Of a stretch of 64,000 nucleotides of DNA, positions 42,401-58,789 are shown in pieces. Each line of letters begins with the position of its first letter. Position 1 is the first letter of the stretch. The stretch covers positions 13,859,501 through 13,923,500 of the forward strand of contig NC_084674.1 of assembly GCF_028389875.1 (NCBI RefSeq), given 5' to 3'. The DNA comes from Rhea pennata (taxonomy: Eukaryota; Chordata; Aves; Rheiformes; Rheidae). A model generated the notes under the pieces. It searched no databases. It saw nothing but the letters and a program-made list of their open reading frames with translations, and was not told where the DNA came from. The position numbers and the translations under genes were made by a program.

Positions 42401-45400
42401 CAAATATGCCTGTTCTTGTGGTAGCTTGAGACGTGGGGAAAATCAAAGTTGACTGGGTATTGCCTGAAGTCCTCAGAGGTTTGCAGAGGGACTGCTTCTC
42501 CCTAGTATGTAAGGGCAGGGCAATATTGATAATTAAGTATCAATGTAAGCTTCCAAACAGAAGGCAGCTGAAGATCCTCAGACACTTGTATCAGCCTTGT
42601 GGGGCTCTGTTGCTGTCTGCTACTGGAAAAAATACACCCTGTGGTACGATGGACCCCCACCTTCTGGAGGTACTCTAAACGAGGCAGACTAAGACCTTCA
42701 TGACTGGAAACATTCCACTTCAGTGAAACTTTGGGGCATGACTTTTTTTAAGGGGCTGTTTTTATATACTGGGGAGACTATTACTTAAGCAGTCTCGGGA
42801 TCCTGGGCTTGTTGGTGTGCAGAGTTAATTCTAAAGGGCCTTCCTGCACTACAACCTTGGGCACACCTGTGGTCTCTAAATACCTGCTGTGGATTGTTGA
42901 TGGTGATCAGCTGCAGGCTGATCCATCCAGGCTAAGGGTGGCTGTCCAGCATAGCTGGGTGTATTGCTGGAGGCTGTCTTTCTGCACTCCTTCCTTGTCC
43001 CAGGGTGCTTGTTGCATGGAAGAGCCTACACATGCTGCTGTAATCCTAGGCTAAACAGTAGTCTAGGCAAAGTAATATTACTGTAGATACCAATACACAG
43101 CCTTCAGACCTTTCCCACTGCTCCTAAACACATTTCTGGACTGACTGAACATGCAGAGACATCTCCTTACTACTGTAAGCAGATGAAGTTCCTTGCTTAT
43201 TTTGATCTCCACTTTCAAACTGTCTAATTGGATCAAAATCATCTCTGCTCTTGAAGTGACTGCTGTGATACTTAGACCATTAAAGATTAGTTTTGAAGCT
43301 GTAGTCCTGGACGTAGGCTTAAGTCAACCTACCCTGGACGTTTCTAGGGTAGAGTCACAACTCATTATGGCAGCTCTAGAGCCAGAAACTTGTTCAGCTT
43401 CCCATCTAGTACTTAAGTATTATGCAAGCAAAACAACTCTGATTTGGAGAAATGCTGGGAGGTGTAACAGGGCTGTGAATCAGTGAGGCTTGGACTGGAA
43501 AAGTTGGCTCGAAGAACTTGGGCTTTGAGCCTGGCTAATCATGTGTATCAGTGCCTCTTAGGAATGCCCTGCTTTCCAAATCTGGATACTCACTGCTGCA
43601 GCAGAGCTGCAGCTGGGCTGAGTCCTTGGGGAGGGCAGACCCCTTCTCATGTGGAAGTCACATGATTTAGTTGCAGTCATTGCTCCTACCAGGCACCAGT
43701 GGCAGTTCTTTAATCCCTTGTTCATACCTGGGGTGAGGCCTGCAGCTGGAGCTGGGAAGTGAGGGTGTGACTGAGGTAAGCTACAACTTCATTGTCCCTG
43801 GAAGGGGAATCTTCCTCTGTGCTGGTCTGGCACTTGTTTGGTTGCACTGTGAGCCTGTTCTGATTACAGCTGATCCAGAGCTCTTGCTATCTAGCCATGT
43901 TTATTGTTTCCCTTGGCTGCACATTGTTTCTCCCTTTAGCACAGGTGTTATCCCCTGCCCCCCCTCCCCCCCCCCAAGGCTGAGGTTGCTGATCTGTCTT
44001 GAGCATGTTATCAAGGAATATGCAGGCAGAATGTGTACAGGCCTGACACTTGCCTAATAGCTAGCTCACAGAGTAGGTTGGTTGGCTGCTAGCACCATAT
44101 CACCCTGTTATGGTGTTTGCACTTAAGCAGCTGATGAGCTGAGCACCAAGCTGTATGTCTGGGCTGTGGCTGCTGCTTGCTGATTTCTGAGCTTCACTTG
44201 GTACTAGGGTAACTCCTTTTGCACTGGAGGTAGCAACTCTACCCTCAAGAGGTTGAAATTTACTGCAGACAGCTGTAGTCTTAAAAAGTTAATTCTTCCA
44301 GGATACTGAAGCATGATTTAAGATTCTGTTTTGATCTGAGCCATGTCAGTGTGCTAACAAGCATCTAAAGCTCTAGGCTGTTCTTCAGAGAAGTGAAACA
44401 CTTGGCTTCTGGCTCCCAGATGAGGAGTGGAAGACAGCGGGCAGCATACCTACACCTGAACTCAAAAACATAGCAATTTGCACAAGGTATCAAAAATCAA
44501 TTGGGAGATGAGGCTCCGTGAACAGAGTAATTCCACCTCACAGGACTGGGAAAGGCATCTACTAGGCAGAAGTCTGCTCTTGATGAAACTGCAGTAAGTA
44601 GCAGGCAGCCTAGCTGTTCCTTCTGAGGAAGGAATGATGAGCTGTGCTTGAGCTTTTGTCTGGGTCCCAGCAGGAGGGAATATCTTGGTTAGAACAGCAA
44701 TGCAAATGTGTGGGGAGGAAGGAGGTGGAAAGCAGTTTTGAGATGCCACTGATAAAGTAGCAACTACAGTATACCCTTCTGTGAAGCTCTTGCAGGAATA
44801 TCTTGCCAGCTGCTTTTTCATATGGGCTTCACTTCAATTGATTTTTCTGTGGTGGGTCAAAGAAGCCTTGAAGGACCTCTAGAGCCCACTGACGGTATGG
44901 ACCACAGTAGCCCTGTGATCCTGATCTACAGGAGCCTGTTACCCTAACGAGCAACCCCTATGAGAAGAGCAGTTTCTGCAAGTTGTCTACCTGAATGGCA
45001 AGGTATTACTAACACTCCTCACAGTGGAGACAAGTCCTGCCTTGGTGCTTAAGTGTAAAGCTTTTCTAGGTAGAATTCTGTGGCTAGCTGGAGAAGCTAA
45101 ACTACCAGTAGATGTGCCATGGAAACAGGAAGAGGTCCCATCCTGCTTGTGCAGCCTGTTGATGTGAGGCTCAAGCTGCTGTTAAAATGTTCAGGTGCTT
45201 CTGTATCTGTCATGAGTTTGAGAATGCTACTTAGACACTTGCTCTGGTCTTGGAGCATTCAAGTTTGATAAGGAAGATATGCAGGCTCTATAGCAGCCCC
45301 AGATATTAAGAAACAAACTAGTAATAAGTTTGCATTTGACTAAAAGATGCTAAGTTGCCTTTAATCCATGTTCCTACAAAGGCAACAGGACTTTGTCCTC

Positions 45401-48400
45401 TGACTAGCTCTCAGCTTTTTTCCCAACTGAAAGGGCTAGGTTTCTGCTCTGCTCATCTGCTGTTGTGGCATTTACTAGAGAATGCAGTGAGATGTGAAAC
45501 AGGCTGATAAGCACAGGTCTGAAGCAGGAAGTCATGCTGAGCTGAGTGTGCTGGCACCTGTAGTGCTCTGCATTAGCACACAATTTGTTAGTTCTAAATA
45601 CTTGGTCATGCAGATGTTGCTAAGCTGTTAACATTAAACTGGAAATGAAGAAACTTAGTTCAGCTCAGTTTTGAGCTCCTGTTGCAAGTGGACATTGCTG
45701 AGAACTTCCATACAAAGAGTGTCTGGACCATTTGGTCTCCACCTGTCATGGACTATCTGCCTTTCCTCAGGATGAAGCCTTGCCTGTTCAGTGTAGCTGA
45801 ACTTGTTCAAGTTCATGGTCTGCATGTAGCCTCAGCTGAACTTGGCTTTGTAAATCACTGCAGGGGTCAGCATGAGCATAGGCGGCTGATATGTGCCAGT
45901 TTGACGGTATGTTTGATCCTATAAAAACAGGGTAAACATCCAATGAGCCTCTTATTTTAGGGGCTAGTAGTCTAAGCAATTATTACCTCTGGAGATGCCA
46001 AACATGCTAGGGGACGGGCTACTTCTAGGAAGGAACAAATTCAGTCTGGCTGAGGTGGTCTTGAGTCATTCTTCCAGCTTTAGCCTCCATGAAGACATAC
46101 AGAACTACTGGGAGGGTGAATAAAAATAGCTCTTCAGTGTAGTACAGAGACTTAATGCATTGTAGCCTCCCCCATGCTAGTGATAACTGAGCAAAGGTAG
46201 CGTTTGTCTGAAATGCACTTAGCTGCATTTCAGGACAGAGTTTTATAGAACCTTCTGAATTGTAGCTGCTCCTCTGAACAGTCTGGTCAATGGTGAGTCC
46301 ACTGCTGTGCCTGGCGTGCCCTAATGGAACATTGTTATATCCAGACTGGCTTTTTCTTGGCTGCTTTTTGCTGAACACCCTGTGATATTCTGCAGAAATG
46401 AGTGTTCTTCTTATTGGACACAGCATCCAAAACAGATCCATGGTGCTTCAAACTAAAATGTGCCTTTTCGTGGAACACCTATTCACTCTTGTGCTATCTA
46501 CTGGGATAGAGGAGCGGAATTAGGGGGTTGTAAGTGCTACAGTGAGTTTAGTTCTGCCTAGTATTTGCTCACCTACTGCTTTGTGCAGCTTGCTTGTGTG
46601 GAGGGTTATAAGTTTCTGGCCAAGGATGCTGAGATTCAACAGTGCTTACACTTCTAGCCTGTGTGTAGTGGAAGGTGCGGATGGCAGACTGGTAGATACA
46701 GGAGCAGAGGGCAAGCTTCAAGCTCTTTGAGGTGATGACAGGCTCTGACCTCCTGCAAAGAAGACTAAGCTGTTCTGCTGGCACAAGCTGGAGAACTCTT
46801 GGTCAAATACTTCTTTCTAGTCTCTGTTTAGGGATACTTTGATTCTTAGTTAGGATTATAATTTGAACCTTTTAATAGCAAAGCTACAGCAGTAGAGACT
46901 GTTCCCACAGCTGTGCTAACAGGAAGTCATCCTGCTCATCAGCAGCTTTGAAAACAGTATGCTACTGCTTAGGAGCTGCTGTCTTCCACAGAGGCAAGTT
47001 TTTTTTTTTTTCTTCCTCAAGGCTGCTTTCATACTAAAACTGTCCATGAACAGCTTACTGAGGTGTTGCTATTACAAGGCCTACTTCTGGTGGGGGATAG
47101 CTAATCTGAAAGATTAGTGGGCCACTAATGCAAACTCCTGCTGTTCTTTGCTTGCATCAACCTAATTAATGTTAAAATGCCTGTACTGTCCCTTGATGCA
47201 TGTGAACATCTCTAAGGAGGCCTTAACCATCCATTTCTGCTTTGAGTTAAAGCAGCTGTCTTAATATAGCATATGAAAGGACAGAGTTGTAATGTGCTCT
47301 GAAGCAACAAGGGAAGTCAAATTTGATTTGGCATGGACTTTACTTTTGTGTCTGAACAACCATGGCACCACTTAGCTTCATAGGACAGTATTTGACCCTT
47401 CCCTTTAGAGCAGCTAAGCCAGTAACACTTGCAGGCTAGATGTGAGGTGTTCTGCCTTGCTGGTCTAGAAGGCCAGCTTGACAGTAATAAGACCACTATG
47501 AGTGAACTTGCAATGCTAGGCTTAATCTCATAAGGATCAGAACACTGTTAAGAGCTTTCTTAGACGAACAGGCATTAAAAATGGAGTGGAAGGATACCTC
47601 TCCAGTATTAGAGGCAGTTGTTGCTCCTTTGGCACTAGTTGAGCTGGGAAGAGCAACGCTGCTGGCTAGTCTCTTGACAGGAGGTTTTTGACAGCTCCCA
47701 AGAAGGGTTGGCTGGGCTGTGCTAGTAGGCTGTGCTCTGAGCAGTCATGCAGGTGACCTCTCTCCAGGAGGCTTTGCACAGTGCAAAACAGAACTGACAT
47801 CTTGGATCAAATTTTAAACAGGTTTTTCTTCAAGATTCCTCTAAAAGAGGAAGTGTTTGTTCAGGAATCTTCCTGGGACTGGATAGGAGCCCTGAGTGAG
47901 CTGGCTGGTTAGCACACTGCCATCTTAAGGGCTTGTGTGACTTGACTTTGCTGCTCTACAACACTCACCAGGCAAAATAAAACAAGCGAAGTTGCATTTA
48001 TAGTGCAAAATAGTCTTAGACTCAAATACGACTGACCTAGTTGAGATCAAATTGGTGATTAAAATTCTTAAGTTGAGCTTTCCCTTTGCAACAGCATAGG
48101 GGAAGCTCTGAACAACCTAAATCTCACTTGTTTCACTAACTTAGCGGGTTTTTTTTTGCTGGTGTGACTAGAGAAACTCCAGATGCTAACTACTGGTGCC
48201 TGCCAGTACTCAAACCTGCTTCAACTATAGACTGGAGCTATATTCTTCTTAGTCTCCTTTAGTCAATTTTGCGCTAGCGAGAATTCCCAGGAATGAGATC
48301 TGTGTAGCTTCTCTCTATGTAGCTTAGAGCATGTATGCAAGACCCCATTTTTTGGGGGGACATAAGACAGTAATGAATCAACTTCCTCAGTATTACTTAG

Positions 48401-51400
48401 TGTGAGAAACAGCCTATTAGCAAATGAATAGTTGCAAATTGTTTATGACTCAAGGCAGGCAAATCTTTGAATATTGAACCTGGCCTAGAGTTTTTTGTAC
48501 TTTGTTCTGCTGACACAGCAAATGGCTCGCTGTAATTGGAATTAATACAGTTCAGGTAAGCTCAGAAATACTGCAATCAATGTGACATAATGATGTAGGA
48601 AAGACAGTGGGGAAGTCTCTAACTAGATCTAAGCTCATGAGGACCAGTCAAACCTCTATTTAGCACAGATAGCTGCTTTAAAACTGGAGCTGCTGGAGAG
48701 TAGCTAAGCCATGCAGAATTTGATAAAGATCAAGTAAATAGCAAAAGTAGTGCTAGAGAGAGCAACTTGATGCTGCTTAAACTAGAGGGGTTTCCTTCTG
48801 AAAATATCTATTGCCAACTCTGCTTTAATCTAAAACTTGTTTATAAAGGCTCCAGCTCATTTGAAGCAAGTGAATGACAGCACCACGGATCCAACAGTGG
48901 TATTTCTTTGTCCTCTTTTCTGAGAAGCAATGGCAAGGGATACCTCTGAAGGGTGGGTCTGTTTCTACCTCTAAAAAAAGTTAGCAAGAAGGCTTGGTCC
49001 CTCAGCTGACTGGGTTTCAAACAGCATTGGTTGATTTAAACTTGGCAAAATAAAGGTGGAAAACTCTGGGCTGTGGTCACTTCTGGGCACCAGCAGAACT
49101 GGAGCTCATCAGGTTTCTCATGGCCCTAGCAAGAATTCTTAGTTGAAATAGTTCCTGTTATGGTATGGCTCATATCCTCTGTGTCCCATAGAATGGATGC
49201 TGTCTCACCTGATCAGTGTTCATGAGGCAGTAATAGCCCTTCATACTAATAGGGTAGCCTGTAAACTGTGACAATAAGGTTGTGTCAGGTCTGACTCATG
49301 CTTCCTTCCCATGACTCCAGGTGGCTGGCTGTTCAGCTGAGCTACTTCCAAGAAAATAGACTTGACAGAACAGTTTCCCCTCCCTTTGTCCTGGGACTTC
49401 AGGCCATGCTGAATTTGGGCCCTAAGCACCCAGTATGTCTTAGTACCGTAATGAGAGCTCTGCAGATCCTCTCCTGAGCATGAAAGCTAATGCCAGCTTG
49501 TCCAAAGCTGCCTTGAATACTAGGAAGGAATAAGCTGCAGTAGCCAATTGCAAAAGATTATTAAAAACATCCAGGGTAAAATAGAAACCCTATGTATAGG
49601 GTTCTGGCCCAGTCACTTCATCCTGAATTGTTTACCTTAAATGTTAAGGAAAATGGGTAACTCTCACCTTTGACTGAACCTGTACAGATTTTTACCAAGA
49701 CAGACTGAACCTATACAGATGTTTACCAAGACAGCTATGTAGACCAAATTGCTAAGCTGTTTCAAAGCTCTGCTCACTTCTTACCCCATCTGGGCTGACT
49801 GCTACAGAAGTCTCAGGCTTGGCTGGCACGAGTGTCACTTGTGCTACATGCTCTGAAAACACAGGAGGTACAGTTTGTCTGAGGGAGCTTTCACGGGCTG
49901 TTCTCCCCGCTGCTATAGTCAGGACAAACTGGAGTACAGATTTTGGCAAGAAGAGAAACAGGACTAAATGTTGGGGTTGTTGGCAACTTCTGCTGCATAT
50001 CTGGGCTAGTATAGCTGAGCTGCCAGCTGGATCCTTGAGCAATGCAGTCCAATGTAGTGTAGACTGCCTTGGAAAGGGAAGGTGGGTTTCCAGAATGACT
50101 GTCCTGTACAGGTTCTCTGGCATCTATTAACAACTATCTAAGGATAGTGTGAGCTCTCTGGATGGCCTTTTCACTCAACATGCTACGGTGGTAAGCTTTT
50201 CTGAACCATGTTTCAGAAAAGCTCCAGCTCTCTAAGTAGGCAGGTCACTAGATGCCTAGGGTAGATGTAATCTGGTAAGATATTGCTGTAAGCGCATACC
50301 ATTGTCTACAATGACAGCAAGAAGGCTTCTCACCTTGTACCGTAAAAAAATTTGTAGTCTGCAGCATTCCATGATGGTGAAGTCTCAGCCTTAGAGTGTT
50401 AGATGAATTATCCTTCAGACTAAGACTTCTTGCAATCAGCCTCTGCATCTAGTAGTAGTCTCCTCTGGCTTAGAGCATGCTAACTCCTGTAGCAGTGGGA
50501 TGAAGCAGGTTGCAGTTATCCACCAACTTAGGCCAAAGATGAACAAGTAGGTGTTGCATATCCCTGGAAACAGGCAATGGACCAAGCTGCTCAGAAAATA
50601 CCTATAACTGTACTGTGTCAGAGCAAAGGCCTCTTTCCTAACTGTGAAGTCAAGAATAGCTTCTGAAGAGTAGGAGCTCAGTGGTAGGAGGACTGTGACT
50701 TGTTCGAGCAGAATGGGAGTTTCAGGCTAAACAAATTCCCAGAGAAGGGCTTAGCTCCTGAAGCTGTTTGTCAAGGGGCTTTTGAATTCAAGTAGCACAG
50801 CTGTAATCATCTGGATCTCCTGGCTGCAGAGAGCCTGCAGGCCTCCTTAGGGAAAACCAAGGAGTTCTGTGCAGACCAGATGAGTACCAAGCTGGGATAT
50901 ATTGTGATCTGATCAGGCCCTAGCACATAAGAGTAGCTAGTCCCATCCATCCCCAGAAAATGGGAGAAGGGCCTCATGGAAGGAAGTGTGCTGACCTGCA
51001 GTCATTCTCAGCTACTGAGGGCAGGGCTTCTTGCTTGCTCTGGCTGTGCTAAAGCATACCCAGAAGCATATTAAAGTCCAACTGCAGCAGAGCCTAGCTA
51101 TTTCCACTGATCTGGAGGAAGCCGGAGGAGAACTGGGAATGAGTAAGTGTGGACTTCTGGACCTGAACTTGCTCTCAGTCTTGCTAATGGATGGGCCATT
51201 AGAGTATAGGCAGGTGGCTTTAAATGGCCTAAAGTGGACTGGAATAATGTTAGGGTGCAACTGTGAACAAATTAATAAGCAATAGATCAAGTGTTATGTG
51301 GTTTGCCACTGTAGGCTTACTTGTCCTTCCAAGGATGAGATGGCAGTAGTTAGCTTGAAATGCTTTCTGCAAGCAGCAGAGTCTAGTAGCAATTTGCCTT

Positions 51401-52003
51401 GTAAATCAGCAATTTGGCTGACCTGTGCAGTTGTGCAAGGAGTGCTTCAACCACAGCATATTCTAGGGTCTCAGTGCCCTCACAAAGCTACTAGCGAATG
51501 CTGTTACTTTCTGAAGCTGAACCTGGAAGGTGTAGGAAGTGTGGTGTTCGCTGGGAAACTACTGAAGGTCAAAGTTTGAATGGTTAGTGTTAACATACAC
51601 CTCTGCTCGCATGTCACTTAGCAGCACCTAAGAGCTGGCCTGTATTGGGAGCTGAATTGCTTTATAGCTTAGCCTTCAGCAAGGCTAAAGGAGACGGCCT
51701 AGGCTAGCATGCCTATAAAGGGGACTGAAAATGAGGCCCAAAATGGGCTTGGTATTGTAAAGGACAAGGGCTTGACTCCTCTACTGGTTGGCTTTAACTG
51801 GCCACTAGTGGTCTGACACTACCTTGCCTGCGAAACAAGCAAATGCCCAGTTAGTGGCTTGCTGCAGCCTTGAATTCAGGGTCTATTTCCAGGCCCTGAT
51901 TTCTTACTGAGGGTCTGCTGTCTGACACCAAACTTGCTGGCTTCTGCCTTGAGGCATGATGTGTTAACAGTATCTGATGGTATTGTTCCTCTTCCTTTTT
52001 TAG
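36399..52003 (+). other. RAB7A: RAB7A intron 1 (15.6 kb)
   Basis: This intron separates the non-coding first exon from the ATG exon. Apart from its first 400 bp (CpG island, poly-G run near 36480) it is CpG-poor, non-repetitive DNA that reads as T- and G-rich on the plus strand. It contains an AT microsatellite at 37350-37384, a C-rich run near 43960-43977 and a 31-bp tandem duplication at 49673-49734. No recognisable exon, SINE/LINE or small RNA was seen; its short ORFs look like chance. Confidence 0.85.
49673..49734. repeat. 31-bp tandem duplication in RAB7A intron 1
   Basis: Two adjacent copies beginning ACTGAACCT and ending TTTACCAAGACAG (49673-49703 and 49704-49734) differ at two positions. 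Confidence 0.9.
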
Positions 52004-52011
52004 TTTAAAAG

Positions 52012-55094
<3,083 letters not shown>

Positions 55095-56355
55095 GGGGAG
55101 AGGGAGGGGTTGAGCACAGTCCTTCACAAAACAATATCACACTTAGGCCTTCAAACACACAGCCCCTCTTCTGTGTTTAAAACGATTTAAAAATTTCCAT
55201 CTCCAGCTGCCAAAATCCACCCATTTCCCATGAGCATCTGAGTCTAGCACTTTAGAGCTCATGTCCCTGCACCATCCACATCACACTTCATGGTAACAGA
55301 CCTTTCTCTTAGTTTAAAATGGAAACTCTTATGTATGTTTGGAACTGAATCTAATTCCAGGTGTCCAATGGAGAGAAACTGTTTACAGGTAATCTGTGTA
55401 ACAAATCACATTTTTAACTGTCTTGGTTTTTTTTTCCCCCTGTGAAGGCTGCAACTGGAAAGGCTGATTACCCATAGTTCATTGCAAGCTCAGCACTCGG
55501 TCCAACTAGGTTGAGTTTTGTATGTATCTCTGTTAATGCTTGTTACTTTTAACTAATCAGATCTTTTTACAGTATCCATGTATTATGTAATGCTTCTTTA
55601 GGAAAAATCTTATAGTACATGTTAATATATGCAACCAATTAAAAATGTATAAATTAGTGTAAAATTCCTGAATTACATGTTCAAGTACTGAAACACAGAT
55701 TGTCTAGAAAGTGAGGAGGACACTTGTGAACTGCGGTGTGCTAGCAACACAAAGTCCAGATGGAGGCAGTATTTTGTACAGTAGAGACGAACGATGTGTA
55801 AGCCTTCTTGTTTTGAAGCTGAAGAGCTTCATCTTCTAGAAAAATCTGTTCAGCTTCCTTGTATCTAAATTCAGATTTGCATAACAGCAATGATATGCAC
55901 ACTGGATTAATGAGTTTTAAAAGATTTAAATACAGCTATGAAATGACCTCATTTGTTCACCTCCCCCACTGCTTAACTCCTAACATCCTGGAGCGAATGT
56001 GAGAAGGAGTCAGATCTGAGGTGTTCCAGTGGTTCTCTGTGTTGTGGAAGGAGTTCCTCTCCCACCTGGGTTGTGGTAGCTGTTTCTCAATGAATGACCT
56101 GGACTACAAATCTTCCCTTTCTTCTTACTGACTGCTAATCTGGATTTTTTTTTTTTTTTTTTGGTATGAAGAAACTTGGCAATCTATTCCCTTTCCTCTC
56201 CTCCTTTCCTCCTGGTATTTGTTCTTGCATTTGTAGCTTGCTTAAATGGAGCCCCTCTATCTGTTTTCCAGAGGTCTACATTCTAGTACGTAGGCTGAGC
56301 TCTTATGTAAAGAGACAAATATGATGCCAATAAACTTAACGAGAACAAACCGTCC
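55095..56355 (+). terminator. RAB7A: RAB7A 3' UTR and poly(A) signal
   Basis: About 1.25 kb of A/T-rich UTR follows the stop codon and ends at AATAAA (56329-56334), with cleavage expected near 56345-56360. The UTR contains a T18-T20 run near 56143-56161. Its end context agrees with the known long RAB7A 3' UTR of tetrapods. Confidence 0.8.
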
Positions 56356-56359
56356 TGTT

Positions 56360-57640
56360 TACTCCTGCTTTTGACTCTTTTCTTCACTAACAACTTGCTT
56401 CCTTTCCGCTGTGCGGTCATTTTAGCAAGCCAGTGCCTGCCCCAGAAGGATCCATTCCTTATTGTAGAGCCTGTGCTCTGCGTGTTTTTGAAAGTGGTGG
56501 TGAAGGCCTCGCTTGCTTGGGTGACCCCAGAGACTAACAGGGCAACTTGCACTCTCCTTCTTGAAGCTGCTTGCAGTGGCAGGAATTGTGCTGGATCTGG
56601 TCACTCCTACATTAACCTACTCATTCAGCTCTGTTCTAGGTGTGCTGAAACACTTGTGCAAGGGTGGAGGCGATAGCAGTGCTGTTCAGCTCTTGCTACC
56701 ATCCTCAGGGAGGTGCTGGTGAAAAGGGCAGGCTACTGTCCTGGCCCATCCCAGCTCCTGGGGTCAGGCCAGCCTTGCAGGAGCTTGCGCAGGCTTTCTG
56801 CTCCTAGCTGAGGCTGTAGTTATGGGCTGCAGTGCTGGTTTGCCAGTTGCACAATGTCACAGATCACCTGGAGTTAGTGTTACGAAAAGGGACAGAGGCT
56901 GGCTGCTGGGTGGAGGACAGAGTTGGCACTTAGTGGGCCCCGGTAGTTGGGGGTGCAGCTCCCAGAGTGACTTGCAGCTCTTAGCAGCAATTTGCTGGAG
57001 TTCTTTCACTAAAACAAGACCTCACCTTTTACTAGCGGTTTTTGGTGAGCTTTGCTCCTGGCTTATGGTACCTTATAGTGAGTTAAGACCTTTCCTTGGT
57101 GGAGTCCAGTCAAGCCTTTAATTCCTGGATATGATGCTCTGCTCTGTCACCTCTGCTTGCTCTGCTATTCCACAGCAAACTAGGAAGCAAAGCTTAAAGA
57201 AATGAGGCCAGTTATTTGAAGAGACTTCTAACAGACTTCTGTGCTCTGTATGCTATTGTGTGGCTTCATCCTCTCAATTCCCCCACCCCCCATGACTGGG
57301 CTTTTGCTGTCCAAATCCATTTCAAACATCTAGCCTGCAACAGCACTGTATCCTGGTGGGACTGGTTTCCTATCTGCATCTTTCTGAAAGGCTCAGACCT
57401 GCTAGTCTGTAGCATCAGTCTATACTTACTTTCTGTAATTGTAGCAGGGAGAAAGCCAAGTGGAGGGAGGGGGCAGGGCAGAGGGGAGCAATAAGCATTA
57501 AAGGATGCGTTAGGGAAGGGGGATGATCCTAACTCTGCATATTCTTTCTGTTGCTTGTGCCTCAGTTCCTGGAGCTGAGACACAGGCTTTAGCATGGAGA
57601 AGAGAGGGAGAAGAGCTGGAGGGGTGTATATGTTACCCAG
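56360..57640. other. Intergenic downstream of RAB7A
   Basis: Unique DNA; no exon, RNA gene or clear repeat recognised. Confidence 0.6.
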
Positions 57641-57790
57641 TGTGATAACTAAGGGTCATCAAATAGACCTGGCAGCTACACAAAACAAGAGGAGAGTGTT
57701 CTACATGATGTAGTTGAGCTGTGGAGCTCCTTGCCACAGGATGTTATGGATTTTAAAGGGGTGAGGGAGGGAGAATTAAATGCTGCCATC
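57640..57790 (+). mobile_element. Old, degraded CR1-like 3' fragment
   Basis: The stretch starting AGGGTCATCAAATAGAC, with the later block GTGGAGCTCCTTGCCACAGG and a GGATGTTATGGA motif, resembles the 3' part of an ancient sauropsid CR1 subfamily. It is heavily diverged and internally deleted, and an A39 tract follows directly. Confidence 0.45.
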
Positions 57791-57791
57791 T

Positions 57792-57792
57792 A

Positions 57793-57830
<38 letters not shown>
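57792..57830. repeat. Poly(A) tract of about 39 nt
   Basis: An uninterrupted A run that directly follows the CR1-like remnant. CR1 elements normally end in an octamer repeat rather than poly(A), so the tract may belong to a different insertion. Confidence 0.9.
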
Positions 57831-57831
<1 letters not shown>

Positions 57832-58789
57832 CCCAGTATTTTGGAGGTGGGAATATGCGCACACAGGTGCACAATAGAGGTGTTTTGTGGTCTTAAAAGC
57901 ACTGTTAGGTAGCCTTGATCTACCTGTTGCAGGAGGCAAGCAATTTGGGATTTTGTGTTACAAGTTTTCCTAGCTGTTGTACTCCAAGAAGCTGATGCTG
58001 TCAGAGACAGCTGGGGCTGGTGTTCTTGCGTGATTCACTTGCATCACCACTGTGATTTGAAGCAGCCCTGGACTGAAGAAGCTGGCCGGACTGATAGTCC
58101 CTGCAGGCTATAGTGTGCTTAGGGTAAACCATTTGTCTGCTCAAGAACACTCCTAAGGTACCAACAATGCTTCATGGCTTTTACTTCTGCGCTGACCTTT
58201 TTACCTGATGAGTTACAGATGCAATGATGTGTGCTATGGTGACTTGTTGCTGGACAAACCACAGAGGCAAATCTAGCCCTGGAAGAAGCTGGGGCGTCTG
58301 GCTGATCCCCCGAGACAGCCTGGCACGCGGGAGGCAGAGGACTGGTTCTGTTGTTTGCCCAGGTCCTGGCTGGACTGGAGGGAGAGGCCTGAAGAGCGTG
58401 GCCAGCTGGTGGAAGGGGAGGGGAATCGGCGCAGACCCGTCCATGAGGAGGGGTGCTTATTGTGAGACATGGTTTATTTTAAATTTGCTTTGAAATGAAT
58501 TCGATTTTCATTCAAACTTCTGAAGGAAGTCTGATTTCTTTTTTTTTTTTTTTTTCAACTCCTCTTTCAATTCCCTGTCCCCCATCCCTTCCCATTTCCA
58601 ACAAGGGTAGCAGGGAGGAGGGAGAAGGGGGCTATCTCACTATGGAAGCATCTCTTCTGCTTTCCTGGTACTGGGGAAGTGCATGGGAAGATCTACCTCT
58701 TCCACAGCAGCTCTCCTGCCCCAGAAAGACTTCAAGCATTAACTACTGCCCTTGAGAGCGTGAACTGGGCAGAAGTGCCACGATCTCGG

